Source: Helicobacteraceae bacterium (GTDB lineage Bacteria; Campylobacterota; Campylobacteria; Campylobacterales; Sulfurimonadaceae). From it: a stretch of DNA of 6,083 nucleotides. The notes under the pieces were generated by a model, which saw only the letters and a program-made list of their open reading frames with translations, ran no database searches and had not been told where the DNA came from. The position numbers and the translations under genes are program-made. Shown here in pieces: positions 1 through 6,083 of the stretch (position 1 is its first letter; the number at the start of each line of letters is the position of its first letter). The stretch spans positions 1 to 6,083 of the forward strand of contig CANMHZ010000080.1 in NCBI GenBank assembly GCA_947497635.1. The letters are read 5' to 3'.

Positions 1-400
1 GTGCCAACTCACTTCCATTGACGGTTAAACCATCGGACAGAATAAATACATGGCGCAATGAATCAGAAATCAGTTCTTTCCCCAAAGAGATACCAAACTC
101 TTCCATATTCGTAAAATCAGCTACTTTTTTAGAAACACAGCGTACTTGAGAGCGTTCAAATGATATGGCTGTAGCCACGGCATCAAGATCGCTAATTACT
201 GTATCCATAACGCTACCTGAACTACTCGCACCAGCAATAATGGCGTTAGGATATATATGACTTAACTCTTGATACCACTCTTGAGTTAGACAACTAGGAT
301 GATCAAAAAATACTAAAACTAAATCTTTTTGTTCAGCCAAGGTTTTATCAACCGCACTCCATCCAGCTTGCTCACTCCATCGTATTTGTTCACTTTTCAT
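1..400 (-). CDS. FIST-domain sensory protein, N-terminal part (3' end outside window)
   Basis: An open frame of 133 codons from ATG at 400 to the left edge, with no stop, so the gene continues beyond the window. It begins MKSEQIRWSEQAGW. The pattern from residue about 26 matches the FIST_N family: a hydrophobic strand DLVLVFFDH, YPNAIIAGASSSGSV (50-64) in the place of the family's G-C-S/T-x-G-type motif, DLDAVATAISFERSQV, and later HVFILSDGLTVNGSELA (117-133). FIST domains (usually FIST_N plus FIST_C, about 380 residues) are intracellular small-ligand sensors found alone or fused to kinases, chemoreceptors and cyclases; NosP-type members bind heme and sense nitric oxide for a partner kinase. 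Its position as last visible gene of a kinase/HD-GYP operon supports a sensory or modulatory role. The ligand cannot be judged from this fragment, and FIST_C must be confirmed outside the window. Confidence 0.8.
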   Translation of the reverse strand, partial: MKSEQIRWSEQAGWSAVDKTLAEQKDLVLVFFDHPSCLTQEWYQELSHIYPNAIIAGASSSGSVMDTVISDLDAVATAISFERSQVRCVSKKVADFTNMEEFGISLGKELISDSLRHVFILSDGLTVNGSELA

Positions 401-537
401 TTTTTCATCCTCTCCATTGTTGATTTCAATACTATAATTGCTTGATTAAACGGTTCGGGATCAAGACCAAAACTTTTTAATGCAGCTAGTGCTTTTGTAG
501 CACTTTCCTCATTTAAAGATTCCCGAACATTGATCGC
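397..537 (-). pseudogene. In-frame C-terminal extension of the HDOD gene beyond the TAA stop
   Basis: Directly after the TAA at 538-540 the frame stays open for 46 sense codons and ends with TGA at 397-399. It reads AINVRESLNEESATKAL, then AALKSFGLDPEPFNQAI, then IVLKSTMERMKK, an amphipathic-helix pattern that looks like natural protein and like the tail following HDOD domains. No usable start codon occurs before its last seven codons, so it is not a separate gene. Its TGA forms a 4-nt ATGA overlap with the FIST start, and the FIST ribosome site lies inside it, the arrangement expected if this was coding. One base change at position 540 would turn TAA into CAA, AAA or GAA and restore the full protein. 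Explanations are a recent nonsense mutation, a sequence error, or stop-codon read-through. Confidence 0.7.
409..415 (-). promoter_or_regulatory. Ribosome binding site GGAGAGG for the FIST gene
   Basis: GGAGAGG lies 8 nt before the ATG at 398-400. Another ATG at 406-408 is out of frame for FIST and runs to TGA after three codons, so it is not the start. The site falls within the extension of the HDOD frame; if translation now ends at the TAA at 538, ribosomes would no longer sweep to this start and coupling would be lost. Confidence 0.65.
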
Positions 538-1194
538 TTATTGTATAACATAAAGAATTTTACCCTCTAATGTCGCTGATTTTGCATTTACATTTGATAA
601 CATCTCAATCAATTCAGGATCAAAATTCCAATGCGCGAACATCATAGCCGCTATTTCATAACTATTCATTCCTAAAAAAGAGTTTTCGATGTCTATAATG
701 GATTTACCCAACAAAAGTTCAGCCAAAAAACTTTCTTGATTGCCTATCATAATAAGTTTACGCGAAGCAATTAGCTTGCCCAATTCCATCAAAAAAACTC
801 CGCTCGTTAACAAAGGGAGAAGTTGTTTATCAACCCGCGTAATCCACTCTGTCAGAAGTAACATTTGAGATTCTGATGTTTCAGTAAGAATATCAATCGT
901 AACACCGTAAGGCTGAAGATCTATCGGTATCGCTTTTTTGATAGCATTAGCTGCTGCAAATCCTCGTATCATAGCAACACCAAAAAGCATCACAGCTTGT
1001 CGAATCGAACCTATCCCTTTGCTCATTCCATAAAGAGGAGAGTTGACGGACTTAAGAATATTAGCACTAAGCATAGGATCACTTTCGATCACTCGTGTTA
1101 GTGCAGAAATATTCACCTCTTTCTCCCTACACAACTGTTGAATACGTACAATTGATGCAGGCAGTGGGGGTAAACTTTTAATTTCTTTTTCCAA
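538..1194 (-). CDS. HDOD-domain signalling protein, ended by an in-frame TAA that probably truncates it
   Basis: A 218-residue protein with an HDOD domain, a non-catalytic relative of HD phosphohydrolases often found beside signalling genes and thought to act by protein binding. It begins LPPLPASIVRIQQL, then has VIESDPMLSANILKSVNSPLYG at 36-57 and SIRQAVMLFG, which are typical HDOD motifs. The position of the HD metal pair reads MELG (136-139), so catalysis is not expected. The C-terminal part EIAAMMFAHWNFDPELIEM is also usual for the family. The start is TTG at 1194 behind a perfect ribosome site. The gene stops at TAA (538-540), but the same frame continues for 46 codons of plausible helical protein to a TGA at 397-399. 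That TGA overlaps the start of the FIST gene, so the original gene was probably 264-265 residues, spanning 397-1194. Whether the truncated form works is unknown; the lost part follows the HDOD core. Confidence 0.85.
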   Translation of the reverse strand: MEKEIKSLPPLPASIVRIQQLCREKEVNISALTRVIESDPMLSANILKSVNSPLYGMSKGIGSIRQAVMLFGVAMIRGFAAANAIKKAIPIDLQPYGVTIDILTETSESQMLLLTEWITRVDKQLLPLLTSGVFLMELGKLIASRKLIMIGNQESFLAELLLGKSIIDIENSFLGMNSYEIAAMMFAHWNFDPELIEMLSNVNAKSATLEGKILYVIQ

Positions 1195-1203
1195 ATAGGT
1201 GAT

Positions 1204-1210
1204 CCTCCTT
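1204..1210 (-). promoter_or_regulatory. Strong ribosome binding site AAGGAGG fixing a TTG start for the HDOD gene
   Basis: AAGGAGG lies 9 nt before the TTG at 1192-1194 and includes the last two bases of the kinase stop codon TAA (1209-1211). No ATG or GTG start is available near it in this frame, and the following residues (EKEIKSLPPLP) give a normal HDOD N-terminus, so TTG is the start. A perfect Shine-Dalgarno next to a weak start codon, embedded in the upstream stop, suggests coupling to kinase translation. Confidence 0.8.
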
Positions 1211-3542
1211 AGATTCGTTTAGTAAGATAGTCACATATCTCACTAATATTCGATTTATTAAAAATACCCTCTACGCTCTCCGTATCAGGTAAGTGCGCAA
1301 TAAGTTTACTATCATCCTCAGCAGAAATAATAATGACAGGGATGGAAATTTGATTTTGATCCATAAACTGAAGTACTTCAGAACTAATACCATCCACTAA
1401 AAAGAAATCAAGTATCATAAAATCAAAATCTTCATTCTCTAATAGCTCTTTGGCTTTATTGACTGAATTTGTAACGGTAAGGTGAAAGCTATGTACTAAT
1501 TTATCAATCAGCACTCTTTGATATTCGGGAGCATCCTCGACGATTAAAACCCTCTTCGCTGTAGAATCCTCACAGGCGAAGCGCTCAAGTGTATTTTGTG
1601 TTTGAGAAACAGGAATGGTAAAATAAAAGCACGAACCAACACCCTCTTCACTCTCAACCCATAATTTACCATTATGTAAATCTTCAACGATTTTCTTAGA
1701 AATTGCCAGCCCCAACCCTGTCCCTTTTGCTGTCTTTTGAAAGGGATTTTCGACTTGTGTAAAGGGATCAAAAAGAGTCGCAATATCTTTTGCCGCTATA
1801 CCGATACCCGAATCACAAACACCAAAACGGTACAGTCGCTTCTCTTCATCAAAATCAAGCACTAATTTTACCGTTCCATTGTCAGGGGTAAACTTGATGG
1901 CATTGCTAAGTAAATTGAGCATTACTTGCAACATCAACTGTCGATCAAGATAAAGCCCTAATGATATCAACTGCGGATGTTCAAAAATAATCGATTTTTT
2001 TTCCGCCATCGGTTCAATAATAGCCGCTACATCGCGCATGATTTCTGAAATAAGGGTCACTTCAGGTTTAAAAGTTAACTTACCCGCTTCAAGTTTTGCA
2101 AAATCGAGGATCGTATTGACTAATGTCAATAAGTTATTACCAGAAATACCAATTTTTTGAATATAAGATTTTAAATTATCGGGAAGCGATTTATTCATCA
2201 TCAAAATTTGAGAAAATCCAATAATAGCATTCAATGGTGTTCGTAATTCATGACTCATATTGGCTAAAAACATATTTTTAGACTGACTTGCCCGTTCTAC
2301 TTGGTCTACTAACTGAATCAAGGCTTGTTCCCGCTCTCGATTGTGAAAGTTTTGTTTCATGATTTCCAATAAAATCTTAATAATTTCTACCATATAAACT
2401 TTATTCGGAATCTCTTTTATCTTAACTGCAACATTAATTCGCTTATTTTTAAGGATAATTCTTCCTATTGTATCGTATTCATCTTGATTGTTAATCTCGT
2501 TTGAACCTACATAGAGCTCATTAATACACCATCCTAACGCTTTCGTTAACTGTGTATGCAATCGTTCTTCTACTGTTTCCATTTGTTCGGCAGGTTCTTT
2601 TACACTGATACCATTATCAATCGACTGCATACACGACTGTAAAAACTCTATCCCTGAATGCACACCCAAAAAAGCAGTTGTGGAAATATCAGAAAGCGGT
2701 TTATCAATAACAGCATAAAGCTCCGTTGAGATAACCTCTATTTTTTCATAAAGTGTTTTGCTATTCCCATTATTCTCTAAAAGCTTATCAAGAACTTCAT
2801 GATACTCATGATGTAAATTTTGCATTTGTTCAAAATCAAGTCCCAAACTCTCCAACAGTTCCTTTTTCGGTGCAAGTTCATGAATAAGAGCACTCAAGGG
2901 ACACATTGTTTCATCCTTAAATTGCCCCTTAATCTCTTGTACTACTTGTACGCTTGCATCCCTTTCACTCCAATAATAAGCTAGCTTTTTTTGACTTTGC
3001 TTATGAATCATCAAAGATGAAAATAGTTTATCAAAGAGATTTAGAATTTCATTCTCTTTTTTCATCTCTTCTTGACGTCCAGAAAAGTGTTCAAAATAAC
3101 TCTCATTTATAATGGACTCAGAAATTCTCAACATTTTAAGAATAATCGCTAAATCATCTCGAATTTGAGTATTAACATTCGCGAGCTCAATCACGATTTC
3201 ATTGACTATATTAAACCCTCTACTAAGATGAATTGGTTCCAACCCAATAGCAATATGTATCTCTCCAATCTGACGCGTACGCTCCACCATCCGGTCATCA
3301 TAAGGGTGGATAAACAAGGAACTAAAATATTCACTAAACATTCGAATAAGACGCGGAACATCGGTAGCAGATAAAATATTACGGTAAATAGGATCTTTCA
3401 GTAAATAATGAAGATACAGCCTCTCAGCTATCAGTGCGGCAAAAGAGTGAATATACGTTCCAACTTTTTCTCGACGACCCATTTGTTCATCATTTAATGC
3501 AAATATAGCTACCAACGAGGAAGTCTCAAGAGATTTATACAT
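1209..3542 (-). CDS. Soluble globin-coupled hybrid histidine kinase with CZB-like middle domain and C-terminal receiver
   Basis: A 777-residue protein with no signal peptide or membrane segment, hence a cytoplasmic sensor kinase. Residues about 20-155 resemble a globin-coupled sensor domain: RLYLHYLLKDP with Y43 in the region of the distal B10 tyrosine, then RQIGEIHIAIGLEP, where H96 fits the proximal heme ligand. Residues about 165-285 carry H180, C214 (MCPLSALIHELAP), H244 and H248 (LHHEYHEV), the spacing of a CZB zinc-binding domain. Residues 325-410 are unassigned, possibly a reduced GAF-like fold or signalling helices. Then come HisKA with H431 (MSHELRTPLNAIIGF), and HATPase with N547 (NLLSNAIKF), D577 (DSGIGI), FDPF and GTGLGL at 607-612. 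A receiver follows at about 663-775 with E669/D670, D712, S740 and K763. All catalytic residues are present. The ATG at 3542 overlaps the previous stop and follows GGAGAAGG at 3546-3553. Likely ligand is O2, NO or CO. Heme binding and zinc binding are inferences; kinase and receiver assignments are firm. Confidence 0.93.
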   Translation of the reverse strand: MYKSLETSSLVAIFALNDEQMGRREKVGTYIHSFAALIAERLYLHYLLKDPIYRNILSATDVPRLIRMFSEYFSSLFIHPYDDRMVERTRQIGEIHIAIGLEPIHLSRGFNIVNEIVIELANVNTQIRDDLAIILKMLRISESIINESYFEHFSGRQEEMKKENEILNLFDKLFSSLMIHKQSQKKLAYYWSERDASVQVVQEIKGQFKDETMCPLSALIHELAPKKELLESLGLDFEQMQNLHHEYHEVLDKLLENNGNSKTLYEKIEVISTELYAVIDKPLSDISTTAFLGVHSGIEFLQSCMQSIDNGISVKEPAEQMETVEERLHTQLTKALGWCINELYVGSNEINNQDEYDTIGRIILKNKRINVAVKIKEIPNKVYMVEIIKILLEIMKQNFHNREREQALIQLVDQVERASQSKNMFLANMSHELRTPLNAIIGFSQILMMNKSLPDNLKSYIQKIGISGNNLLTLVNTILDFAKLEAGKLTFKPEVTLISEIMRDVAAIIEPMAEKKSIIFEHPQLISLGLYLDRQLMLQVMLNLLSNAIKFTPDNGTVKLVLDFDEEKRLYRFGVCDSGIGIAAKDIATLFDPFTQVENPFQKTAKGTGLGLAISKKIVEDLHNGKLWVESEEGVGSCFYFTIPVSQTQNTLERFACEDSTAKRVLIVEDAPEYQRVLIDKLVHSFHLTVTNSVNKAKELLENEDFDFMILDFFLVDGISSEVLQFMDQNQISIPVIIISAEDDSKLIAHLPDTESVEGIFNKSNISEICDYLTKRI

Positions 3543-3916
3543 CAGCCTTCTCCATTTGGTATATAAGCATCCAGTACCGATTTTATATCATCCATATCAA
3601 TTGGTTTAGAAATGTAAGCATCGAACCCATGTAGCAACAATTTTTCACGATCACCACTAATAGCGAATGCAGTGACACAAATGACTGGCAATGATAATTT
3701 TAGTGTTTCTTTAACTTCCGTCAGCAACGCATATCCATTCATAATGGGCATATCTATATCAGAAAGTAAAAGATCAAAAGATTCTTTCTTTAGCTTTTCA
3801 AGTGCTTCAGCACCATTTTCTACCATTTCAACACTTACGTGAGGATAGAGAAGCTCAATCATTGCCTGAACAACCATTTGGTTGCACTCTTCATCCTCAG
3901 CTATTAAAATTCGCAT
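3542..3916 (-). CDS. Single-domain response regulator (CheY/Spo0F-like receiver)
   Basis: A 124-residue protein that is only a receiver domain. E7/D8 supply the metal-binding acids, D53 in LLSDIDMPIMNG is the phospho-acceptor, T82 the switch residue and K104 in ISKPID the conserved lysine. There is no DNA-binding or enzymatic output domain, so it must act by protein contact or as a phosphate relay or sink. The sequence resembles receivers that accompany hybrid kinases more than motor-binding CheY, but this is a judgement by eye. The ATG at 3916 follows AAGGAG at 3922-3927, which overlaps the TAA stop of the HD-GYP gene. Its own TGA shares one nucleotide with the ATG of the kinase (TGATG), which implies coupled, stoichiometric translation with the kinase. 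No Hpt domain is visible in the window. Confidence 0.92.
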   Translation of the reverse strand: MRILIAEDEECNQMVVQAMIELLYPHVSVEMVENGAEALEKLKKESFDLLLSDIDMPIMNGYALLTEVKETLKLSLPVICVTAFAISGDREKLLLHGFDAYISKPIDMDDIKSVLDAYIPNGEG

Positions 3917-3925
3917 ACTAACTCC

Positions 3926-5032
3926 TTATTGTAATTGATCAATCAAATTCATGATCGATGGAATCTCTTCTTCATCGGGAAACGCGGCTCTAATCTGTAA
4001 AAATTGATCCAAGTGTTCCACTAATAAGTTTAACAAATTGGTATCGAAATGAGTACCACTTCCCTCTTGCATAATTTCGATCGTTTTTTCAATCGTAAAT
4101 GCTTTTTTATACACCCGTTCAGAACTAAGAGCATCAAAAACATCTGCAATCGCAACAATCCGAGCGTACAAATGGATTTCTTCACCTACTAATCCTCTTG
4201 GGTATCCTGTTCCATCAATCTTTTCATGATGTTGCAGTGCAATAATGCGCCCTGCGTTAATCACAGGATACTCTTCACTTGACTCGAGCATCTTGGCACC
4301 TAGCACTGAATGCAGTTTCATAATCTCAAATTCTTCAGGACTAAAATGCCCTGGTTTGAGCAAAATTTTATCAGGAATCCCTACCTTCCCAATATCATGT
4401 AATGGTGAAGCATAAAGTATCAACTCAATTTCTTGAGGATCAAGTCCTAACAGCTCTGCGAGCTTAGCTGAATAATGACTCATTCGCTTAATATGCATCC
4501 CCGTCTCTAAATCTCGATATTCCGAAGCTTTTCCCAATCGGGCAGAAATCTCGTATTCTGTTTTTTTGGCTAATGCTAACGCAGCGGCAAGATGCACCGT
4601 GCGCTCATTGACCTTCTCTTCTAAAATTTGGTTGGAAGCTTCGAGCTGATCTTGAAAATTTTTAATTTTAGCGTGGATAAAAGTACGGAGTTTAAGTTCC
4701 TCTACATCAATTGGCTTACTTAAAAAATCACTTGCCCCTGCGCGCAAAGCACGATGTTTTTCTTCCGCATTTGCAGTAACAACAATCGTCGGGATCTGTG
4801 ACCAAACAGCGTTTGATTTAAGATGGACAAGGGTTTCAAAACCGTTCATTACGGGCATCGCCAAGTCAAGTAATATTACATGAATATTAACATCTTTTTT
4901 TAAAATATCTAAAGCCTCTTGACCGTGCATTGCTCTCGTTATTTGGACGTTTGTATCTTCCATAAAAGCAAATTCTATAAGGTCAAGATTGAATTCTTGA
5001 TCATCAACTGCCAGTATTTTGATGCTTTTCAT
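3926..5032 (-). CDS. Response regulator with HD-GYP domain, predicted c-di-GMP phosphodiesterase (RpfG-like)
   Basis: A 368-residue cytoplasmic protein. Residues 1-120 form a receiver with the acidic pair D10/D11, phospho-acceptor D56 (ILLDLAMPVMNG), T86 and K106 (SKPID). Residues 120-165 form a probable coiled-coil linker (QLEASNQILEEKVNERT). Residues about 165-345 form an HD-GYP domain with E171, H180, the HD pair H212/D213 followed by GK, H241, the diagnostic HHEKIDGTGYP at 268-278, and D297 in IADVFDAL. All metal-ligand positions I can recognise are retained, so hydrolysis of c-di-GMP is predicted; the family cleaves it to pGpG or GMP, with phosphorylation of the receiver controlling activity. 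The segment after DAL reads SSERVYKKA where many members have a TSxRPYK-type motif, a minor variation. The ATG at 5032 has AAAGG seven nt upstream. It is the first gene of the operon and the likely output arm of the downstream kinase; its TAA stop lies inside the ribosome site of the next gene. Confidence 0.93.
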   Translation of the reverse strand: MKSIKILAVDDQEFNLDLIEFAFMEDTNVQITRAMHGQEALDILKKDVNIHVILLDLAMPVMNGFETLVHLKSNAVWSQIPTIVVTANAEEKHRALRAGASDFLSKPIDVEELKLRTFIHAKIKNFQDQLEASNQILEEKVNERTVHLAAALALAKKTEYEISARLGKASEYRDLETGMHIKRMSHYSAKLAELLGLDPQEIELILYASPLHDIGKVGIPDKILLKPGHFSPEEFEIMKLHSVLGAKMLESSEEYPVINAGRIIALQHHEKIDGTGYPRGLVGEEIHLYARIVAIADVFDALSSERVYKKAFTIEKTIEIMQEGSGTHFDTNLLNLLVEHLDQFLQIRAAFPDEEEIPSIMNLIDQLQ

Positions 5033-5135
5033 ACTATAACCTTTATGTTACGCAATATATCTCTTTTAAAATTATTTAGCTTCAAGTGACAGTGTACATT
5101 TATAAGTTTTAAAGAGTCTTGAGAACCCTACTATT
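5033..5135 (-). other. Intergenic leader between uvrA and the signalling operon
   Basis: This AT-rich stretch of 103 nt is the only non-coding gap of any length in the window. It is therefore the most likely site for the promoter of the five downstream genes. I see no convincing hairpin plus T-tract, so no rho-independent terminator for uvrA can be called. It holds a possible -10 element (annotated separately), the palindromes TTTTAAAA and TGTACA, and a weak Shine-Dalgarno AAAGG at 5040-5044, seven nt before the ATG of the HD-GYP gene. Confidence 0.6.
5054..5059 (-). promoter_or_regulatory. Possible -10 element TATATT
   Basis: TATATT lies 21 nt upstream of the ATG at 5032, within a very AT-rich tract. 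A TTGAAG hexamer occurs about 20 nt further upstream, longer than the usual 16-18 nt spacing, so it is a poor -35. Campylobacterota housekeeping promoters often lack a conserved -35, which would fit, but AT-rich DNA throws up such hexamers by chance. No sigma-54 GG-N10-GC element was seen. Confidence 0.25.
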
Positions 5136-6083
5136 CTACAAATAAACTCGTTCTAATTCAATGGCTAAATATTTTCCCGTAAAACTCCCTGTTTTTTCCC
5201 ATGTTTCAGCAACATATTCTGGAACACCCTCCGAAACAATCAATCCACCACCGCTCCCCCCCTCAGGGCCCAAGTCAATAATGTAATCAGCATTCTTAAT
5301 CATATCAAGATTATGTTCAATAACAAGAACAGAATTCCCCAACTCAACAAAATTATGAAGAACTCTCGTAAGACGGTTAACATCATCGAAATGTAGCCCA
5401 GTAGTCGGTTCATCGAGAATGTAAAGGGTATTTCCCGTATCACGACGGCTGAGTTCTTTTGCAAGTTTGATCCGCTGTGCTTCTCCACCCGATACGGTTG
5501 TCGCATTTTGACCTAGCGTAATATAATCAAGTCCTACATCGCTCAATGTTTGTAAAATCACTTTCATCTTCGGAATAGGGGCAAAAAACTCCAACGCTTC
5601 CCCCACCGACATATTGAGAACATCGGAAATCGTTTTCCCTTTGTACTCCACTTGGAGAGTTTGAAAGTTATAACGACTCCCATGACACGCATCGCATTTC
5701 ACCATGATATCCGGCAAGAAGTGCATCTCAATCTTGATTTCCCCCTCCCCTTGACACTTCTCACATCGACCACCTTTGACGTTGAACGAAAAGCGAGATG
5801 CTGTATATCCCCGAATCTGCGCCTCTTTGGTTTTTGTGAAAAGATTACGGATTTCGTCCATCACCCCTGTATACGTAGCAGGATTTGATCGTGGTGTTCT
5901 CCCTATGGGACTTTGGTCGAGATAAATAACTTTATCAAGCTTCTCAAGCCCTTCAACTTCCACCCCTGCCACACGGTTGACTTTTCTTGCACGATTGAGG
6001 ATTTCACGACTCACGGGAAGAAGCGTTTGTAAGATTAATGAACTTTTACCACTCCCACTCACCCCCGTCACACAGACAAAGTT
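5136..6083 (-). CDS. uvrA: UvrABC excinuclease subunit A, C-terminal third (partial, 5' end outside window)
   Basis: UvrA is the damage-recognising ATPase of nucleotide excision repair; it acts as a dimer that loads UvrB on DNA. About 315 residues are present, roughly the last third of a protein normally near 940 residues, and the frame is open to the right edge. Visible in order: Walker A of the second ABC module (GVSGSGKSS) at the very start; the C-terminal zinc finger with CxxC, 19 residues, CxxC (codons near 5765-5685); the ABC signature TVSGGEAQR (near 5498); Walker B LYILDEPTTGLH (near 5420); the H-loop VIEHNLD; and the family ending IIDLGPEGGSGGG. It stops with TAG at 5136-5138. All expected motifs of this segment are intact. 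The GTG at 6069-6071 is an internal valine, not a start. It is a housekeeping gene, probably unrelated to the signalling genes downstream, although read-through transcription into them is possible because no clear terminator follows it. Confidence 0.97.
   Translation of the reverse strand, partial: NFVCVTGVSGSGKSSLILQTLLPVSREILNRARKVNRVAGVEVEGLEKLDKVIYLDQSPIGRTPRSNPATYTGVMDEIRNLFTKTKEAQIRGYTASRFSFNVKGGRCEKCQGEGEIKIEMHFLPDIMVKCDACHGSRYNFQTLQVEYKGKTISDVLNMSVGEALEFFAPIPKMKVILQTLSDVGLDYITLGQNATTVSGGEAQRIKLAKELSRRDTGNTLYILDEPTTGLHFDDVNRLTRVLHNFVELGNSVLVIEHNLDMIKNADYIIDLGPEGGSGGGLIVSEGVPEYVAETWEKTGSFTGKYLAIELERVYL

Noticed and set aside
397..408. ATG at 406-408 as an alternative start for the FIST gene
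   Set aside because: It is in the HDOD frame and meets TGA after ATG AAA AAA; the FIST frame starts at the ATG at 398-400 with a well-spaced ribosome site.
1544..1783. 79-codon open frame on the minus strand
   Set aside because: It lies wholly inside the kinase gene in another frame, covering the HATPase/REC region whose motifs are intact; its product shows no recognisable domain.
3165..3374. 69-codon open frame on the plus strand
   Set aside because: Antisense to the globin part of the kinase, with no ribosome site or recognisable protein character; a shadow frame.
5090..5135. Possible rho-independent terminator after uvrA
   Set aside because: Only very short imperfect palindromes (such as AAGACTCTT) are present, with no GC-rich stem followed by a T-run on the minus strand.
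5300..5506. 68-codon minus-strand open frame with a hydrophobic tail
   Set aside because: Overlaps the uvrA signature and Walker B region in a different frame; the hydrophobic end is a by-product of the uvrA sequence.
5652..5888. 78-codon open frame on the plus strand
   Set aside because: Antisense to the uvrA zinc-finger region; no support as a gene.
1..6083. tRNA, rRNA, CRISPR arrays, insertion sequences, attachment sites
   Set aside because: The window is almost fully coding on the minus strand; no repeat array, transposase motif, terminal inverted repeats or RNA-gene signature was seen.

Overview
All recognisable genes in this AT-rich window lie on the minus strand, so transcription runs from high to low coordinates. 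The order is: the 3' end of uvrA (excision-repair ATPase), a 103-nt gap, then a tightly packed five-gene signalling operon. Its genes are a REC-HD-GYP response regulator, a stand-alone REC protein, a soluble globin-type hybrid histidine kinase, an HDOD-domain protein, and the start of a FIST-domain protein that runs off the left edge. Protein style, AT-rich codon use and the mix of REC, HD-GYP, HDOD and FIST genes suggest a Gram-negative environmental bacterium. My best guess is a free-living Campylobacterota (Sulfurimonas/Sulfuricurvum/Sulfurospirillum type), but this is inference and no marker here proves it.

Layout: 5136-6083 uvrA C-terminal third; 5033-5135 intergenic with a possible promoter; 3926-5032 predicted c-di-GMP phosphodiesterase response regulator; 3542-3916 single-domain receiver; 1209-3542 hybrid kinase (globin sensor, CZB-like middle segment, HisKA, HATPase, REC); 538-1194 HDOD protein ending at an in-frame TAA, followed by 46 further in-frame codons to a TGA at 397-399; 1-400 FIST N-terminal part. 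The junctions after the HD-GYP gene have 9 nt (with stop-embedded Shine-Dalgarno), a 1-nt TGATG overlap, 14 nt (again with stop-embedded Shine-Dalgarno) and, if the HDOD extension is counted, a 4-nt ATGA overlap.

Together the genes look like one cytoplasmic sensory unit. The kinase has a globin fold with a candidate proximal heme histidine (H96), plus a second segment with the Cys/His spacing of a CZB zinc-binding domain. It would sense O2, NO or redox state and pass phosphate to its own receiver, the single receiver and/or the HD-GYP enzyme, thereby lowering c-di-GMP. FIST and HDOD proteins are common accessory signalling modules, and some FIST proteins (NosP) are heme-based NO sensors that control a kinase.

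The two observations most worth following are the in-frame stop that splits the HDOD gene from an apparently genuine C-terminal extension, and the globin plus CZB-like double-sensor architecture of the kinase.
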